The notes under the pieces are model-generated. The model was not told the origin of the DNA. It searched no databases and was given only the letters and a program-made list of their open reading frames with translations. Position numbers and translations under genes: made by a program. Positions 8,686 to 16,092 of a DNA stretch of 64,000 nucleotides are shown here, in pieces (position 1 is the stretch's first letter; every line of letters starts with the position of its first letter). Origin of the DNA: Enterococcus sp. 4G2_DIV0659 (lineage in GTDB: Bacteria > Bacillota > Bacilli > Lactobacillales > Enterococcaceae); NCBI RefSeq assembly GCF_002140715.2, contig NZ_NGLE02000001.1:2880001-2944000 (forward strand), read 5' to 3'.

Positions 8686-8837
8686 GGTTGTCGTTGACCC
8701 GAGAAATGATTAATAAAGTGGTTGTCATCTATCACTAATTAAGAGTGAGTATATTGGCAAGGTATTCACAAAATCAGGGATAGATGCTAAAATTTTAAAA
8801 TTAAGGTATTATACCTATAGAAAGATTGGTGAACAGC

Positions 8838-9419
8838 ATGATGAATTTTGAAGATTTTGAAGAAAAGACAATTTCTAGAAAAGAAATATTTAAAGGGCAT
8901 ATTATCGAGGTTGTCGTGGATGAAGTTCAATTACCAAATGGTGAAGTTGGGACAAGGGAACTAGTTTTCCATCCAGGAGCAGTCGCTGTGATCCCAATCA
9001 CCGAAGATAACAGAATGATTATGGTCAAACAATTTCGTAAACCAATGGAAAAAGTCATTCTAGAAATTCCTGCTGGAAAAATCGATCCAGGAGAACAGGA
9101 TCTACCTAAAGAGACAGCTAAAAGAGAACTAGAGGAAGAGACTGGGTATCGTGCAGGACAACTGAGCTTTGTCACATCTATGTATGTATCGCCGGGTTTT
9201 GCCAATGAACTTCTCCATATTTACTATGCGAATGATTTAAAACAAGTACCAAATCCTCTTCCTCAGGATGAAGACGAGGTTTTGGAATTATATATGGTCA
9301 CGCTTGATGAAGCCAAACAAGCGATCGATGAAGGATTAATCTGTGATGCAAAAACAATTTTTGCTGTTCAGTATTGGGAATTACAATTACTTAAAGCAAA
9401 ATTGAAGGAGGAACATTGA
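8838..9419 (+). CDS. nudF: ADP-ribose pyrophosphatase, Nudix family
   Basis: The 193-aa protein has the arrangement of ADP-ribose diphosphatases: EIPAGKIDPGE followed by TAKRELEEETGY, the Nudix box, with two extra residues between G...E and REL compared with the classic spacing. It hydrolyses ADP-ribose to AMP and ribose 5-phosphate. The start is uncertain between ATG 8838 and ATG 8841 because the ribosome site (GGTGA) is weak; a TTG at 8826 is also in frame. It heads an operon with a small membrane protein, mtnN and pncA, tying ADP-ribose, adenine and nicotinamide salvage together. Confidence 0.9.
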   Translation: MMNFEDFEEKTISRKEIFKGHIIEVVVDEVQLPNGEVGTRELVFHPGAVAVIPITEDNRMIMVKQFRKPMEKVILEIPAGKIDPGEQDLPKETAKRELEEETGYRAGQLSFVTSMYVSPGFANELLHIYYANDLKQVPNPLPQDEDEVLELYMVTLDEAKQAIDEGLICDAKTIFAVQYWELQLLKAKLKEEH

Positions 9420-9715
9420 TGAGTAAAGGTCCGTTAGTCACTCGGACAGAACTAAGGCGACGGAAAGAAGAAGCCGAAAAAGAAGCACAAAAACAATTTG
9501 AGCGAGAACAAAAAGCTGCCGAAAAAGAATATCGAAAAAAAGATAAAGAAATCTCAAACTTTTATCGAAAAGAACACAAAAAGCAAAAAGAAATCACCAA
9601 ATCACGTTCAAATGAGCAGACTAAAATTCGTGAACGCAGCACTACTTTAACAAAAGCAATTATTATTGTATCGATTTTATTGGCGATCGTCATATTTATC
9701 GTATTGAATTTATAG
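9419..9715 (+). CDS. Small tail-anchored coiled-coil membrane protein
   Basis: The 98-aa protein starts at ATG 9419, sharing one base with the nudF stop and using an AAGGAGG site inside nudF. Residues 8-70 are extremely charged (Lys/Glu/Arg) and predicted coiled coil; a single hydrophobic helix (AIIIVSILLAIVIFIVLNL) ends the protein. This is a cytoplasmic coil held by a C-terminal membrane anchor. Proteins of this form are commonly found between nudF and mtnN in lactic acid bacteria, but no function is known to me. Confidence 0.75.
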   Translation: MSKGPLVTRTELRRRKEEAEKEAQKQFEREQKAAEKEYRKKDKEISNFYRKEHKKQKEITKSRSNEQTKIRERSTTLTKAIIIVSILLAIVIFIVLNL

Positions 9716-9731
9716 AGAAGAGGAATTTAGG

Positions 9732-10424
9732 ATGAAAATTGGAATTATCGGAGCAATGGATCAGGAAGTAAAAATTTTAAAAGAAGCCTTATCTGACACT
9801 CGATCTTGGGAAAGAGCTGGGGCTGTATTTGTTTCGGGTTCTTTAGGTCGCCATGAAGTGATTGTTGTTCGTTCAGGAATCGGAAAAGTGTTATCGGCAG
9901 TTACAACGACATTATTGATTCATCAATATGGTGTAAATATGGTAATCAATACTGGATCGGCAGGAGGCATTGGTCAAGGATTAGCAGTTGGCGATTTAGT
10001 GATTGCTGATAAATTAGCTTATTTTGACGTTGATGTAACTGGATTTGGCTATAAACCAGGTCAATTACCAGGAATGCCTTTATATTATGAATCAAGTGAT
10101 TACTTGAAATTAGAAATGAAGAAGGCGGCCGAAAAGACAGGTATGTCCACACATCACGGCTTGATCGTAACAGGAGATTCTTTTGTTAACGATAAGGAAA
10201 AAGTGAAACACATCCTTACTGATTTTCCTGAAGCTTTAGCTTGTGAAATGGAAGGTGCAGCAATTGCTCAAGCAGCCGCTCAGTTTAAGATTCCGTTTTT
10301 AGTCGTTCGAGCAATCAGTGATACAGCGGATAATGAAGCTTCTCAAACATTCGACGAATTTATTGAAGAAGCTGGCGAAAAATCGGCACAAATGGTGATT
10401 CATTTTGTAAAGCATCTAGTTTAG
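9732..10424 (+). CDS. mtnN: 5'-methylthioadenosine/S-adenosylhomocysteine nucleosidase
   Basis: The 230-aa protein starts MKIGIIGAMDQEVKILKEAL, the classic Pfs/MtnN N-terminus with the catalytic-loop Glu, and contains NTGSAGGIG, GDSFV and the EMEGAAIAQ substrate-binding motif followed by RAISDTAD with the catalytic Asp. It removes adenine from methylthioadenosine and S-adenosylhomocysteine, in methyl-cycle detoxification and the AI-2 precursor route. It lies 16 bases after the coiled-coil gene with a GAGGA site and 15 bases before pncA. Confidence 0.95.
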   Translation: MKIGIIGAMDQEVKILKEALSDTRSWERAGAVFVSGSLGRHEVIVVRSGIGKVLSAVTTTLLIHQYGVNMVINTGSAGGIGQGLAVGDLVIADKLAYFDVDVTGFGYKPGQLPGMPLYYESSDYLKLEMKKAAEKTGMSTHHGLIVTGDSFVNDKEKVKHILTDFPEALACEMEGAAIAQAAAQFKIPFLVVRAISDTADNEASQTFDEFIEEAGEKSAQMVIHFVKHLV

Positions 10425-10439
10425 TCAGGAGGTAGGGCA

Positions 10440-10988
10440 ATGAAAGCGCTGATTTCTATTGATTACACAAATGATTTTGTAGCAACAAATGGCGCGCTGA
10501 CAACAGGTAGCGCAGGTCAGGAAATTGAACAAGCGATTGTGGATATAACAGAGACGTTTACCAACAACGAGGATTTCGTGGTTTATGCGATTGATTGTCA
10601 TAATCAAAATGATTCCTATCATCCAGAAAATACGTTGTTTCCACCTCATAATCTTGCTGGCACGGATGGACGAAAACTTTATGGTAAGTTAGCTGATATC
10701 TATGAAAAAAGTCGTGAACAAGAAATGGTTTATTGGATTGATAAACGTCACTATTCTGCTTTTAGCGGAACGGATTTAGATATTCGTCTACGTGAACGAA
10801 GAATTACAGATGTTCATTTGATTGGTGTTTGTACGGATATTTGTGTATTGCATACAGCAGTTGATGCCTATAATTTAGGGTATAAAATTGTTATTCATAA
10901 AAATGCTGTGGCAAGCTTTGATCCAATTGGACATGAATGGGCGTTAAAACATTTTAAAGAAACATTAGGTGCAGAAATAGTTGAATAG
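10440..10988 (+). CDS. pncA: Isochorismatase-family cysteine hydrolase, probable nicotinamidase
   Basis: The 182-aa protein has the three catalytic elements of nicotinamidases: Asp in SIDYTNDF (about residue 8-12), Lys in YWIDKRHYSAF and Cys in GVCTDICVLHTA, including the usual non-proline cis-peptide region. Nicotinamidase converts nicotinamide to nicotinate for NAD salvage. A CAGGAGG site precedes ATG 10440. Being the last gene of an operon with nudF supports an NAD-cycle role. Another cysteine hydrolase of the same fold cannot be excluded. Confidence 0.85.
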   Translation: MKALISIDYTNDFVATNGALTTGSAGQEIEQAIVDITETFTNNEDFVVYAIDCHNQNDSYHPENTLFPPHNLAGTDGRKLYGKLADIYEKSREQEMVYWIDKRHYSAFSGTDLDIRLRERRITDVHLIGVCTDICVLHTAVDAYNLGYKIVIHKNAVASFDPIGHEWALKHFKETLGAEIVE

Positions 10989-11035
10989 CTGAGATTGGAA
11001 GAGATGGATTTAGTTGTTACTTTTCCATACACCAG

Positions 11036-11067
11036 GTGGTGGGGATATGATCCCCACCACTTTTTTT
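11036..11067 (+). terminator. Terminator of the nudF-pncA operon
   Basis: Perfect 11-bp stem GTGGTGGGGAT/ATCCCCACCAC, three-base loop, then seven T. Confidence 0.92.
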
Positions 11068-11177
11068 AATAAGAAAAAAGGGAACCAGAATCGCTATTTT
11101 TGTATTAAACAGATGATCGAGATTATAATGAAAAGAGAATTATTAATTCATTTATCAATCAGAATGGAAGTGATCAA

Positions 11178-12302
11178 ATGCAGGTACTGAAAAAAGAAGT
11201 TTCCGAGTTTGAGCTGTTTTATGATTTGATTTTTGCTTATGCAATTAGTCGGATTGCTTCGATCTTGTTTGTTGGTGCAGATCAACGATTTTCTTTCAAA
11301 AGCTTGGGAGAATTTTTCATGTTGACCTTGGTTTTTTGGACGATTTGGACCTATCAAACTGTTTTTGCTAACCGTTTTTCTATTAAAAATAAGCTTAATG
11401 CCCTGTTTTTATTCTTTGATATGTTTTGGGTGATTGTCTTAGCTCAAGCAATTCATGTTGATTTTGAAAAGACTCATTTTACTTTTGCTGGGGCAACGTC
11501 TATTTTATTTTTTAGTATTGCTTTACAGTATTATTTGAAGATGAGGACCACAGAAGATCCAGTGGTTAAAAAGTTGTGTTATCAATTGATGATTGTGTTA
11601 TGTGGAAGTGGCTTGATTGGATTTAGTACGATTTTGCCATGGGGATCATACGCTGTTCGATTTGCTGTGTATGTACTTTCTATTTTTATTACGGCCTTTT
11701 TTCCAATCGTTATGAAAAAAGCGTTAGAAGATTTTCCAACAAATTTTGGTCATTTAACCGAGCGGTATAGTTTGTTTACATTGTTATTATTTGGTGAAGC
11801 AGTGATTGCGGTAGCTAGTACGATTCTTTTTAATCAGATAAGTATAGGTAGCGTGTTATTTTTTATGCTAGTAGTTGTACTGTTTCTCTTTTATAATACA
11901 GTGTATAAAGCAGGAATTGACCGAGCAAAGGCGACTGCAGGTTTGGTTTTGATTCATTCTCATTATTTTATTTTTGTTGGTCTAGGCTTGTCGATTGTTT
12001 TATATGAAAATTATGTGAATGGTGAAATCCAACCACTTTTTTTTCTATTGAGTTTGGCAGGCAGTTTGCTTTGTTTTTTAGGGGGAACGATGGCTAATAT
12101 GATTTTTTATAGTAAACAAAAATACAACTACGGGTCGTTTATAAGTAAAACTGTTCTTTATTTTGCAGCCTGGATCGTAGTAAGTTTGCTATTACAGGAT
12201 TTTATGGTACCCTTTTTATTGGTAAATATACTATTTTTGTTATTTTTACTTTATCAAGTAAAACAAGAATTAAAAAAGGAATCTAGTGTACAAATGGACT
12301 GA
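11178..12302 (+). CDS. LtrA-like low temperature requirement membrane protein
   Basis: The 374-aa protein has an N-terminal motif VSEFELFYDLIFAYAISRIA that matches the conserved EL FYDLVF signature of the LtrA family, followed by about ten membrane helices. LtrA was found in Listeria as required for growth at low temperature; the transported or sensed molecule is unknown. The start ATG 11178 follows a GGAAGTGAT site. It is a single-gene unit closed by a hairpin at 12343. Confidence 0.82.
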   Translation: MQVLKKEVSEFELFYDLIFAYAISRIASILFVGADQRFSFKSLGEFFMLTLVFWTIWTYQTVFANRFSIKNKLNALFLFFDMFWVIVLAQAIHVDFEKTHFTFAGATSILFFSIALQYYLKMRTTEDPVVKKLCYQLMIVLCGSGLIGFSTILPWGSYAVRFAVYVLSIFITAFFPIVMKKALEDFPTNFGHLTERYSLFTLLLFGEAVIAVASTILFNQISIGSVLFFMLVVVLFLFYNTVYKAGIDRAKATAGLVLIHSHYFIFVGLGLSIVLYENYVNGEIQPLFFLLSLAGSLLCFLGGTMANMIFYSKQKYNYGSFISKTVLYFAAWIVVSLLLQDFMVPFLLVNILFLLFLLYQVKQELKKESSVQMD

Positions 12303-12342
12303 ATAACCGTTTGAAGCGAAAATAATTTATAAAAAAACTAAA

Positions 12343-12385
12343 ATGGGTCTGAGACGTAACTCTAAAAGTTATATCTTAGACCCAT
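12343..12385 (+). terminator. Terminator after the LtrA-like gene
   Basis: ATGGGTCT 12343-12350 pairs with AGACCCAT 12378-12385, with an inner AACT/AGTT stem. It heads the repeat unit at 12386. Confidence 0.7.
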
Positions 12386-12541
12386 AAAACTCGAATAAAT
12401 GGTAGGAGCAAAAGCACCTTCTTCGAAAATAAGCTGAAATCCACAAAAATTTGAATTACAATTTTCGTGAATTCCTTGCCTACTCGATTGTCGGTGTTGA
12501 AGGCGTCTGTGCCAATCTCATCTTTGCTTATTTTTCGAGGT
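12386..12541. repeat. Terminator-associated repeat, copy A
   Basis: After the hairpin comes a conserved head (CGAATAAATGGTAGGAGC then AAAAGCACCTTCTTCG) shared with the copies at 22506 and 23593. Inside is an imperfect hairpin (GAAATCCACAAAAAT with ATTTTCGTGAATTCC). The CTTCTTCGAAAATAAGC part also has an inverted partner GCTTATTTTTCGAGG at 12526-12540, which encodes the last four residues and stop of the neighbouring GIY-YIG gene. So the element seems to have supplied the 3' end of that gene. Confidence 0.55.
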
Positions 12542-12818
12542 TAGATGTGTTATTTTGTGCATTTTTGTTTTTCAAATAGTTGATTTTTTGTTTTCTAGCC
12601 AATTTCTTAAAGGCGTATTCCGCTTTAGTCGCCTCACTGCGGCTGGAAAATTTTTCGATATGAATCATTTCAGCAGGTAATCGTGAGGGAAGACGTGTGT
12701 ATTTTGCGCCAGTACCGCTGTTGTGTTCTTTTAGTCGTCTTTTAGGATCAGTAGTGTAACCGCCGTAAAGAGTGTCATCTTTACAGTGCAACACATAAAA
12801 ATAATGATCAGTTTCCAT
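12528..12818 (-). CDS. GIY-YIG domain protein, UPF0213/YazA-like
   Basis: The 96-aa protein has HYFYVLHCKDDTLYGGYTTD, a GIY-YIG-type start in which the motif reads YVL...YGG, and KRRLKEHNSG, matching the small YazA/UPF0213 single-domain proteins. GIY-YIG folds are nucleases, but the function of these short members is unknown. It overlaps the upstream methyltransferase by 11 bases, so the pair is translationally coupled, an arrangement conserved in Firmicutes (yabB-yazA). Its last residues lie inside the repeat element copy A. Confidence 0.88.
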   Translation of the reverse strand: METDHYFYVLHCKDDTLYGGYTTDPKRRLKEHNSGTGAKYTRLPSRLPAEMIHIEKFSSRSEATKAEYAFKKLARKQKINYLKNKNAQNNTSNLEK

Positions 12819-13542
12819 ACAGCATCGCCTTCATTTCTGGTAAGTAGTTATTGTGTTCATCATAGGTGAACAAAGGAGGGGAAACACGGAAACCATCTTT
12901 TTTCCCTTGTTTGATCCCTTCAATCAATAAAGTATTTGCCTCTTTTCCAACTTTTGGATAAACAAAACGAACTCGTTTAGGTGCAATATTAAATAAGTCC
13001 ATTGCATGCAAGATATCCAAAAAACGATCAGGTCGATGAACCATTGCTAAGCGTCCATTTGTTTTTAAAAGCTTTGCGGACACTTCTATTACATCTGACA
13101 AAGTTGTATGAATTTCATGACGAGCAATTGCTAAATGGGGATTCGGGTTTTTTTGGCTAGTTGGTAGTTCTTTGAAATAAGGTGGATTACACAAAACTAA
13201 GTCGACAGAATCGGGCTTTATGACTGTTGGCGCCATTTTTAGATCCAATTCGATCATTTCCATTTGTTCGCCTAATTGATTTAATTGAATACTTCTTTTT
13301 CCCATATCTGCCAAACGTTCTTGCAGTTCAATCTGTGTAATTTTAGCATTTGTCTTGCGGCTGGCAAATAAGCCGACAGCACCATTTCCCGCACAAAGGT
13401 CTACGATGGTTCCTCGTTTTGGAAATGAAGGGAAATTTGCTAATAAAACAGCATCTATTGAAAAAGAAAAGACTTCTTTGCTTTGAATAATTTTGATATC
13501 ATCTGCAAATAACTGATCAATTCGTTCACCTGGTAATAACAT
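12808..13542 (-). CDS. TrmN6/YabB-like adenine-N6 methyltransferase
   Basis: The 244-aa protein is a class I SAM methyltransferase: VDLCAGNGAVGLF (motif I) and VLCNPPYF (the NPPY motif of N6-adenine enzymes). It belongs to the YabB/TrmN6 family that includes tRNA1(Val) adenine-37 N6-methyltransferase. The substrate in this organism is inferred from the family. ATG 13542 is preceded by AAAGGAATGAG. It is first of a two-gene unit with the GIY-YIG protein. Confidence 0.87.
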   Translation of the reverse strand: MLLPGERIDQLFADDIKIIQSKEVFSFSIDAVLLANFPSFPKRGTIVDLCAGNGAVGLFASRKTNAKITQIELQERLADMGKRSIQLNQLGEQMEMIELDLKMAPTVIKPDSVDLVLCNPPYFKELPTSQKNPNPHLAIARHEIHTTLSDVIEVSAKLLKTNGRLAMVHRPDRFLDILHAMDLFNIAPKRVRFVYPKVGKEANTLLIEGIKQGKKDGFRVSPPLFTYDEHNNYLPEMKAMLYGN

Positions 13543-13561
13543 GTTTACTCATTCCTTTAGT

Positions 13562-13978
13562 TTAAATTCGTTTTACTAAATAATATTTTGTTGTACCAAT
13601 AAAAGGTGTATCCGCAAGGTGCCCGAAAACTTGATAGCCATATTTTTCATAGAAGTCTTTTGCTTGATAGTCTTGGGTATTGATTGTGATAAGTTTAGAG
13701 CCAGACTCGATTGCAAATGCTTCTGCTTTTTTCAGTAATTGAGAACCATATCCTTTTGCCCGATAAGCTTTATTAATTGCTAACAAAGAGATATGTGTAG
13801 CATTCATCCATTTATTTGCGGTGATGCCACCGATGTAAAGATCGTGGTCGTATAGAGCTAAGGAGAAGGAAGTGTTTTTTTCTGTTGGAACCTTTTTTTC
13901 TTCTTCTTGATTTTCAGAGAGGAGTGCGATTAGTTTAGTTTCATTTTCTGTTTGATTAAGTGATTTAAATGTAATCAA
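13562..13978 (-). CDS. GNAT-family N-acetyltransferase
   Basis: The 138-aa protein has the GNAT acetyl-CoA pyrophosphate loop YRAKGYGSQLLKKAE (R/Q-x-x-G-x-G/A) and the C-terminal FYEKYGYQVFG strand. The substrate is unknown. It lies upstream of the methyltransferase on the same strand with a 19-base gap and may share its transcript. A GGAGGTACC site precedes ATG 13978. Confidence 0.85.
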   Translation of the reverse strand: MITFKSLNQTENETKLIALLSENQEEEKKVPTEKNTSFSLALYDHDLYIGGITANKWMNATHISLLAINKAYRAKGYGSQLLKKAEAFAIESGSKLITINTQDYQAKDFYEKYGYQVFGHLADTPFIGTTKYYLVKRI

Positions 13979-14154
13979 TTCTAGGTACCTCCATTTACTT
14001 ATTACTTAAATTATATAATAAAGCTCTTTGATGGAACAGAAGATATCCTTATATTATACTACAATTAAGATTAGAGGAAACCTGTGAAAAAGACTTGTCA
14101 AAATAAGGAGTTTTCGGCATACTTATAGCTAGTGAGAAAGAAAGGAAGAAAAAC

Positions 14155-14775
14155 ATGTTTTTTACATTTATGCGCGGTGTTGTGCGGGTTGTTTTATTTA
14201 TTATCAACGGCAATGCCCATTATGAAAAGAAAGATCGTATTCCTCAAAATGAAAACTATATTTTGGTGGCACCTCATAGAACATGGTGGGAGCCATTGTA
14301 TTTAGCAGTTGGCGGCTCACCAAAGAAATTTAGCTTTATGGCCAAAAAAGAATTATTCAAAAATCCTTTTTTAAGTTTTATTTTAAAACATGCGAACGCT
14401 TTTCCTGTAGATCGTGAAAATCCAGGGCCAAGCGCAATCAAAACACCAGTCAAATCATTGAAAAGTACTGATTTAAGTCTAATTATGTTTCCAAGTGGAA
14501 CGCGTCATTCCTCTGAATTAAAAGGTGGGGTTTCGTTAATTGCGAAAATGGCGAAAGTTAAAATTGTTCCAGCAGTTTATCAAGGGCCGTTAACACTTAA
14601 AGATTTATTTAAGCGTCGCCGAGTGACTGTTCGCTTTGGTGAACCAATTGATGTCAGTGATATTCCGAAGATGAATAAAGAAGGTATCGCAGAAATTGAG
14701 CGTAGAATGCAAGCTTCTTTTGATTCATTGGATAAAGAGATCGATCCGAATTTTAAATATGAAATCAAAGAATAA
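14155..14775 (+). CDS. plsC: 1-acyl-sn-glycerol-3-phosphate acyltransferase, PlsC family
   Basis: The 206-aa protein has the acyltransferase motifs APHRTWWEP (motif I), FPVDREN (motif II), MFPSGTRHS (motif III) and VPAVYQGP (motif IV). It would acylate lysophosphatidate to phosphatidate in membrane lipid synthesis. Motif I is H-x4-E rather than the textbook H-x4-D, a form seen in a subgroup of Firmicutes acyltransferases. An AAAGGAAG site precedes ATG 14155; a hairpin terminator follows. Confidence 0.88.
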   Translation: MFFTFMRGVVRVVLFIINGNAHYEKKDRIPQNENYILVAPHRTWWEPLYLAVGGSPKKFSFMAKKELFKNPFLSFILKHANAFPVDRENPGPSAIKTPVKSLKSTDLSLIMFPSGTRHSSELKGGVSLIAKMAKVKIVPAVYQGPLTLKDLFKRRRVTVRFGEPIDVSDIPKMNKEGIAEIERRMQASFDSLDKEIDPNFKYEIKE

Positions 14776-14782
14776 TTAGTGT

Positions 14783-14833
14783 AAGTGTCTAGGAAATGAC
14801 TCAATGAGTGATTTCTTAGGCGCTTTATTTTTT
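14783..14833 (+). terminator. Terminator after plsC
   Basis: Long stem AAGTGTCTAGGAAATGACTCA paired with TGAGTGATTTCTTAGGCGCTT (21 positions, a few mismatches), followed by ATTTTTTTG. Confidence 0.82.
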
Positions 14834-14908
14834 TGAGGTTAAACTGTTACGTTTCGAAATAAATGAATTTATACTTCCTTAAATAAAATACAATATCTTT
14901 CTCCGTAA

Positions 14909-14920
14909 ATTTGGTATAAT
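14909..14920 (+). promoter_or_regulatory. sbcDC promoter, extended -10
   Basis: TGGTATAAT ending at 14920 is an extended -10 element 31 bases before the sbcD start. No convincing -35 box is visible. Confidence 0.55.
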
Positions 14921-14951
14921 AGTAAGAAGGACTTTTTTAGGCGGTGAAAGA

Positions 14952-16091
14952 ATGCGTTTTTTACATACAGCAGATTGGCATATTGGAAAAAAATTACATG
15001 GCTATGATTTATTAGAAGAACAAGCAGATGCTTTTCAGCAGATAATAGGGATTGCTAAAACCGAAAAGGTAGATGCAATTGTTGTGGCAGGAGATCTCTA
15101 TGATCGCTCTGTCCCTTCTGTTGAAGCTATCGAAGTTTTTAATCGGATGATTGTGGAAATGAATTTACAGGAAAAATTTCCCGTATTAGCTATTTCAGGA
15201 AATCACGATAGTAGCACTCGATTAGAGACTGGGGGACCCTGGTTTGTGCAATCAAATTTTCATTTGAATACTCGTTTAGATCAAGCTTTTGAACCAGTTG
15301 AAATGAACGACACACAATTTTTCCTATTACCTTATTTTGAACCTATTTCTGCTCGTTTGTATTTTGCAAATGAAGAGATTCGAACAATCGAACAAGGAAT
15401 GAAATTGGTCATCGAAGAAATGAAAAACAGGTTTAAACCAGACATGGCTCATGTTCTTATTAGTCATTTTTTTGTAGCCGGCAGTGAAAAAACAGACTCG
15501 GAAACGACATTGATGGTAGGAGGTTTGGATACTGTTCCATTGTCTTTATTAGAAGAGTTTGATTATGTTGCGCTAGGTCATTTGCATGGGAAAAATGCAT
15601 TGCAAGCTCCAAATGCCCGATACAGCGGTTCGCCATTGAAATTTTCTTTGTCAGAGATGAATCAGCAAAAAGGCGTTTGGATTGTGGAGACGAGTCATCA
15701 GGAAACGACTTTTGAGTTTAGAGAAATTACACCTTTAAGAGATGTTGTGCAAATTGAAGGATCATTTAAAGAATTAATTGCACCTGACTTCTACGAATCA
15801 ATCGATCGAGAGGCTTATTTACACATTCAGTTGACGGATCGTGCGGTGATTCCTAATATGATGAACCAACTAAGACAAGTATATCCAAGGGTGATTGGCG
15901 TAGAGCGTTTATATGGAAGAGAGCAGCAGAAACAAAAACATGAACCAAAAAAAGAAATCAAAACATTGGTTCCAACAGAATTAGTCGGACGCTTCTTTTC
16001 AGATGTGACTGGAGAAACACTAACCAAAAAACAGCAAATTTGGCTTGCTGAAAATTTTGAGACGATTCATCAAGAAGAAAGAGGGAAGTAA
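14952..16091 (+). CDS. sbcD: Exonuclease subunit SbcD
   Basis: The 379-aa protein starts MRFLHTADWHIGKKLHGYDL and carries the Mre11-type phosphoesterase motifs DWHIG, VVAGDLYDRS, AISGNHDS, ISHFFVAG and ALGHLHG, which bind two Mn ions. With SbcC it forms the hairpin- and double-strand-end-cutting nuclease of the Mre11-Rad50 type. Its length is normal. sbcC begins two bases after its stop codon. Confidence 0.96.
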   Translation: MRFLHTADWHIGKKLHGYDLLEEQADAFQQIIGIAKTEKVDAIVVAGDLYDRSVPSVEAIEVFNRMIVEMNLQEKFPVLAISGNHDSSTRLETGGPWFVQSNFHLNTRLDQAFEPVEMNDTQFFLLPYFEPISARLYFANEEIRTIEQGMKLVIEEMKNRFKPDMAHVLISHFFVAGSEKTDSETTLMVGGLDTVPLSLLEEFDYVALGHLHGKNALQAPNARYSGSPLKFSLSEMNQQKGVWIVETSHQETTFEFREITPLRDVVQIEGSFKELIAPDFYESIDREAYLHIQLTDRAVIPNMMNQLRQVYPRVIGVERLYGREQQKQKHEPKKEIKTLVPTELVGRFFSDVTGETLTKKQQIWLAENFETIHQEERGK

Positions 16092-16092
16092 G

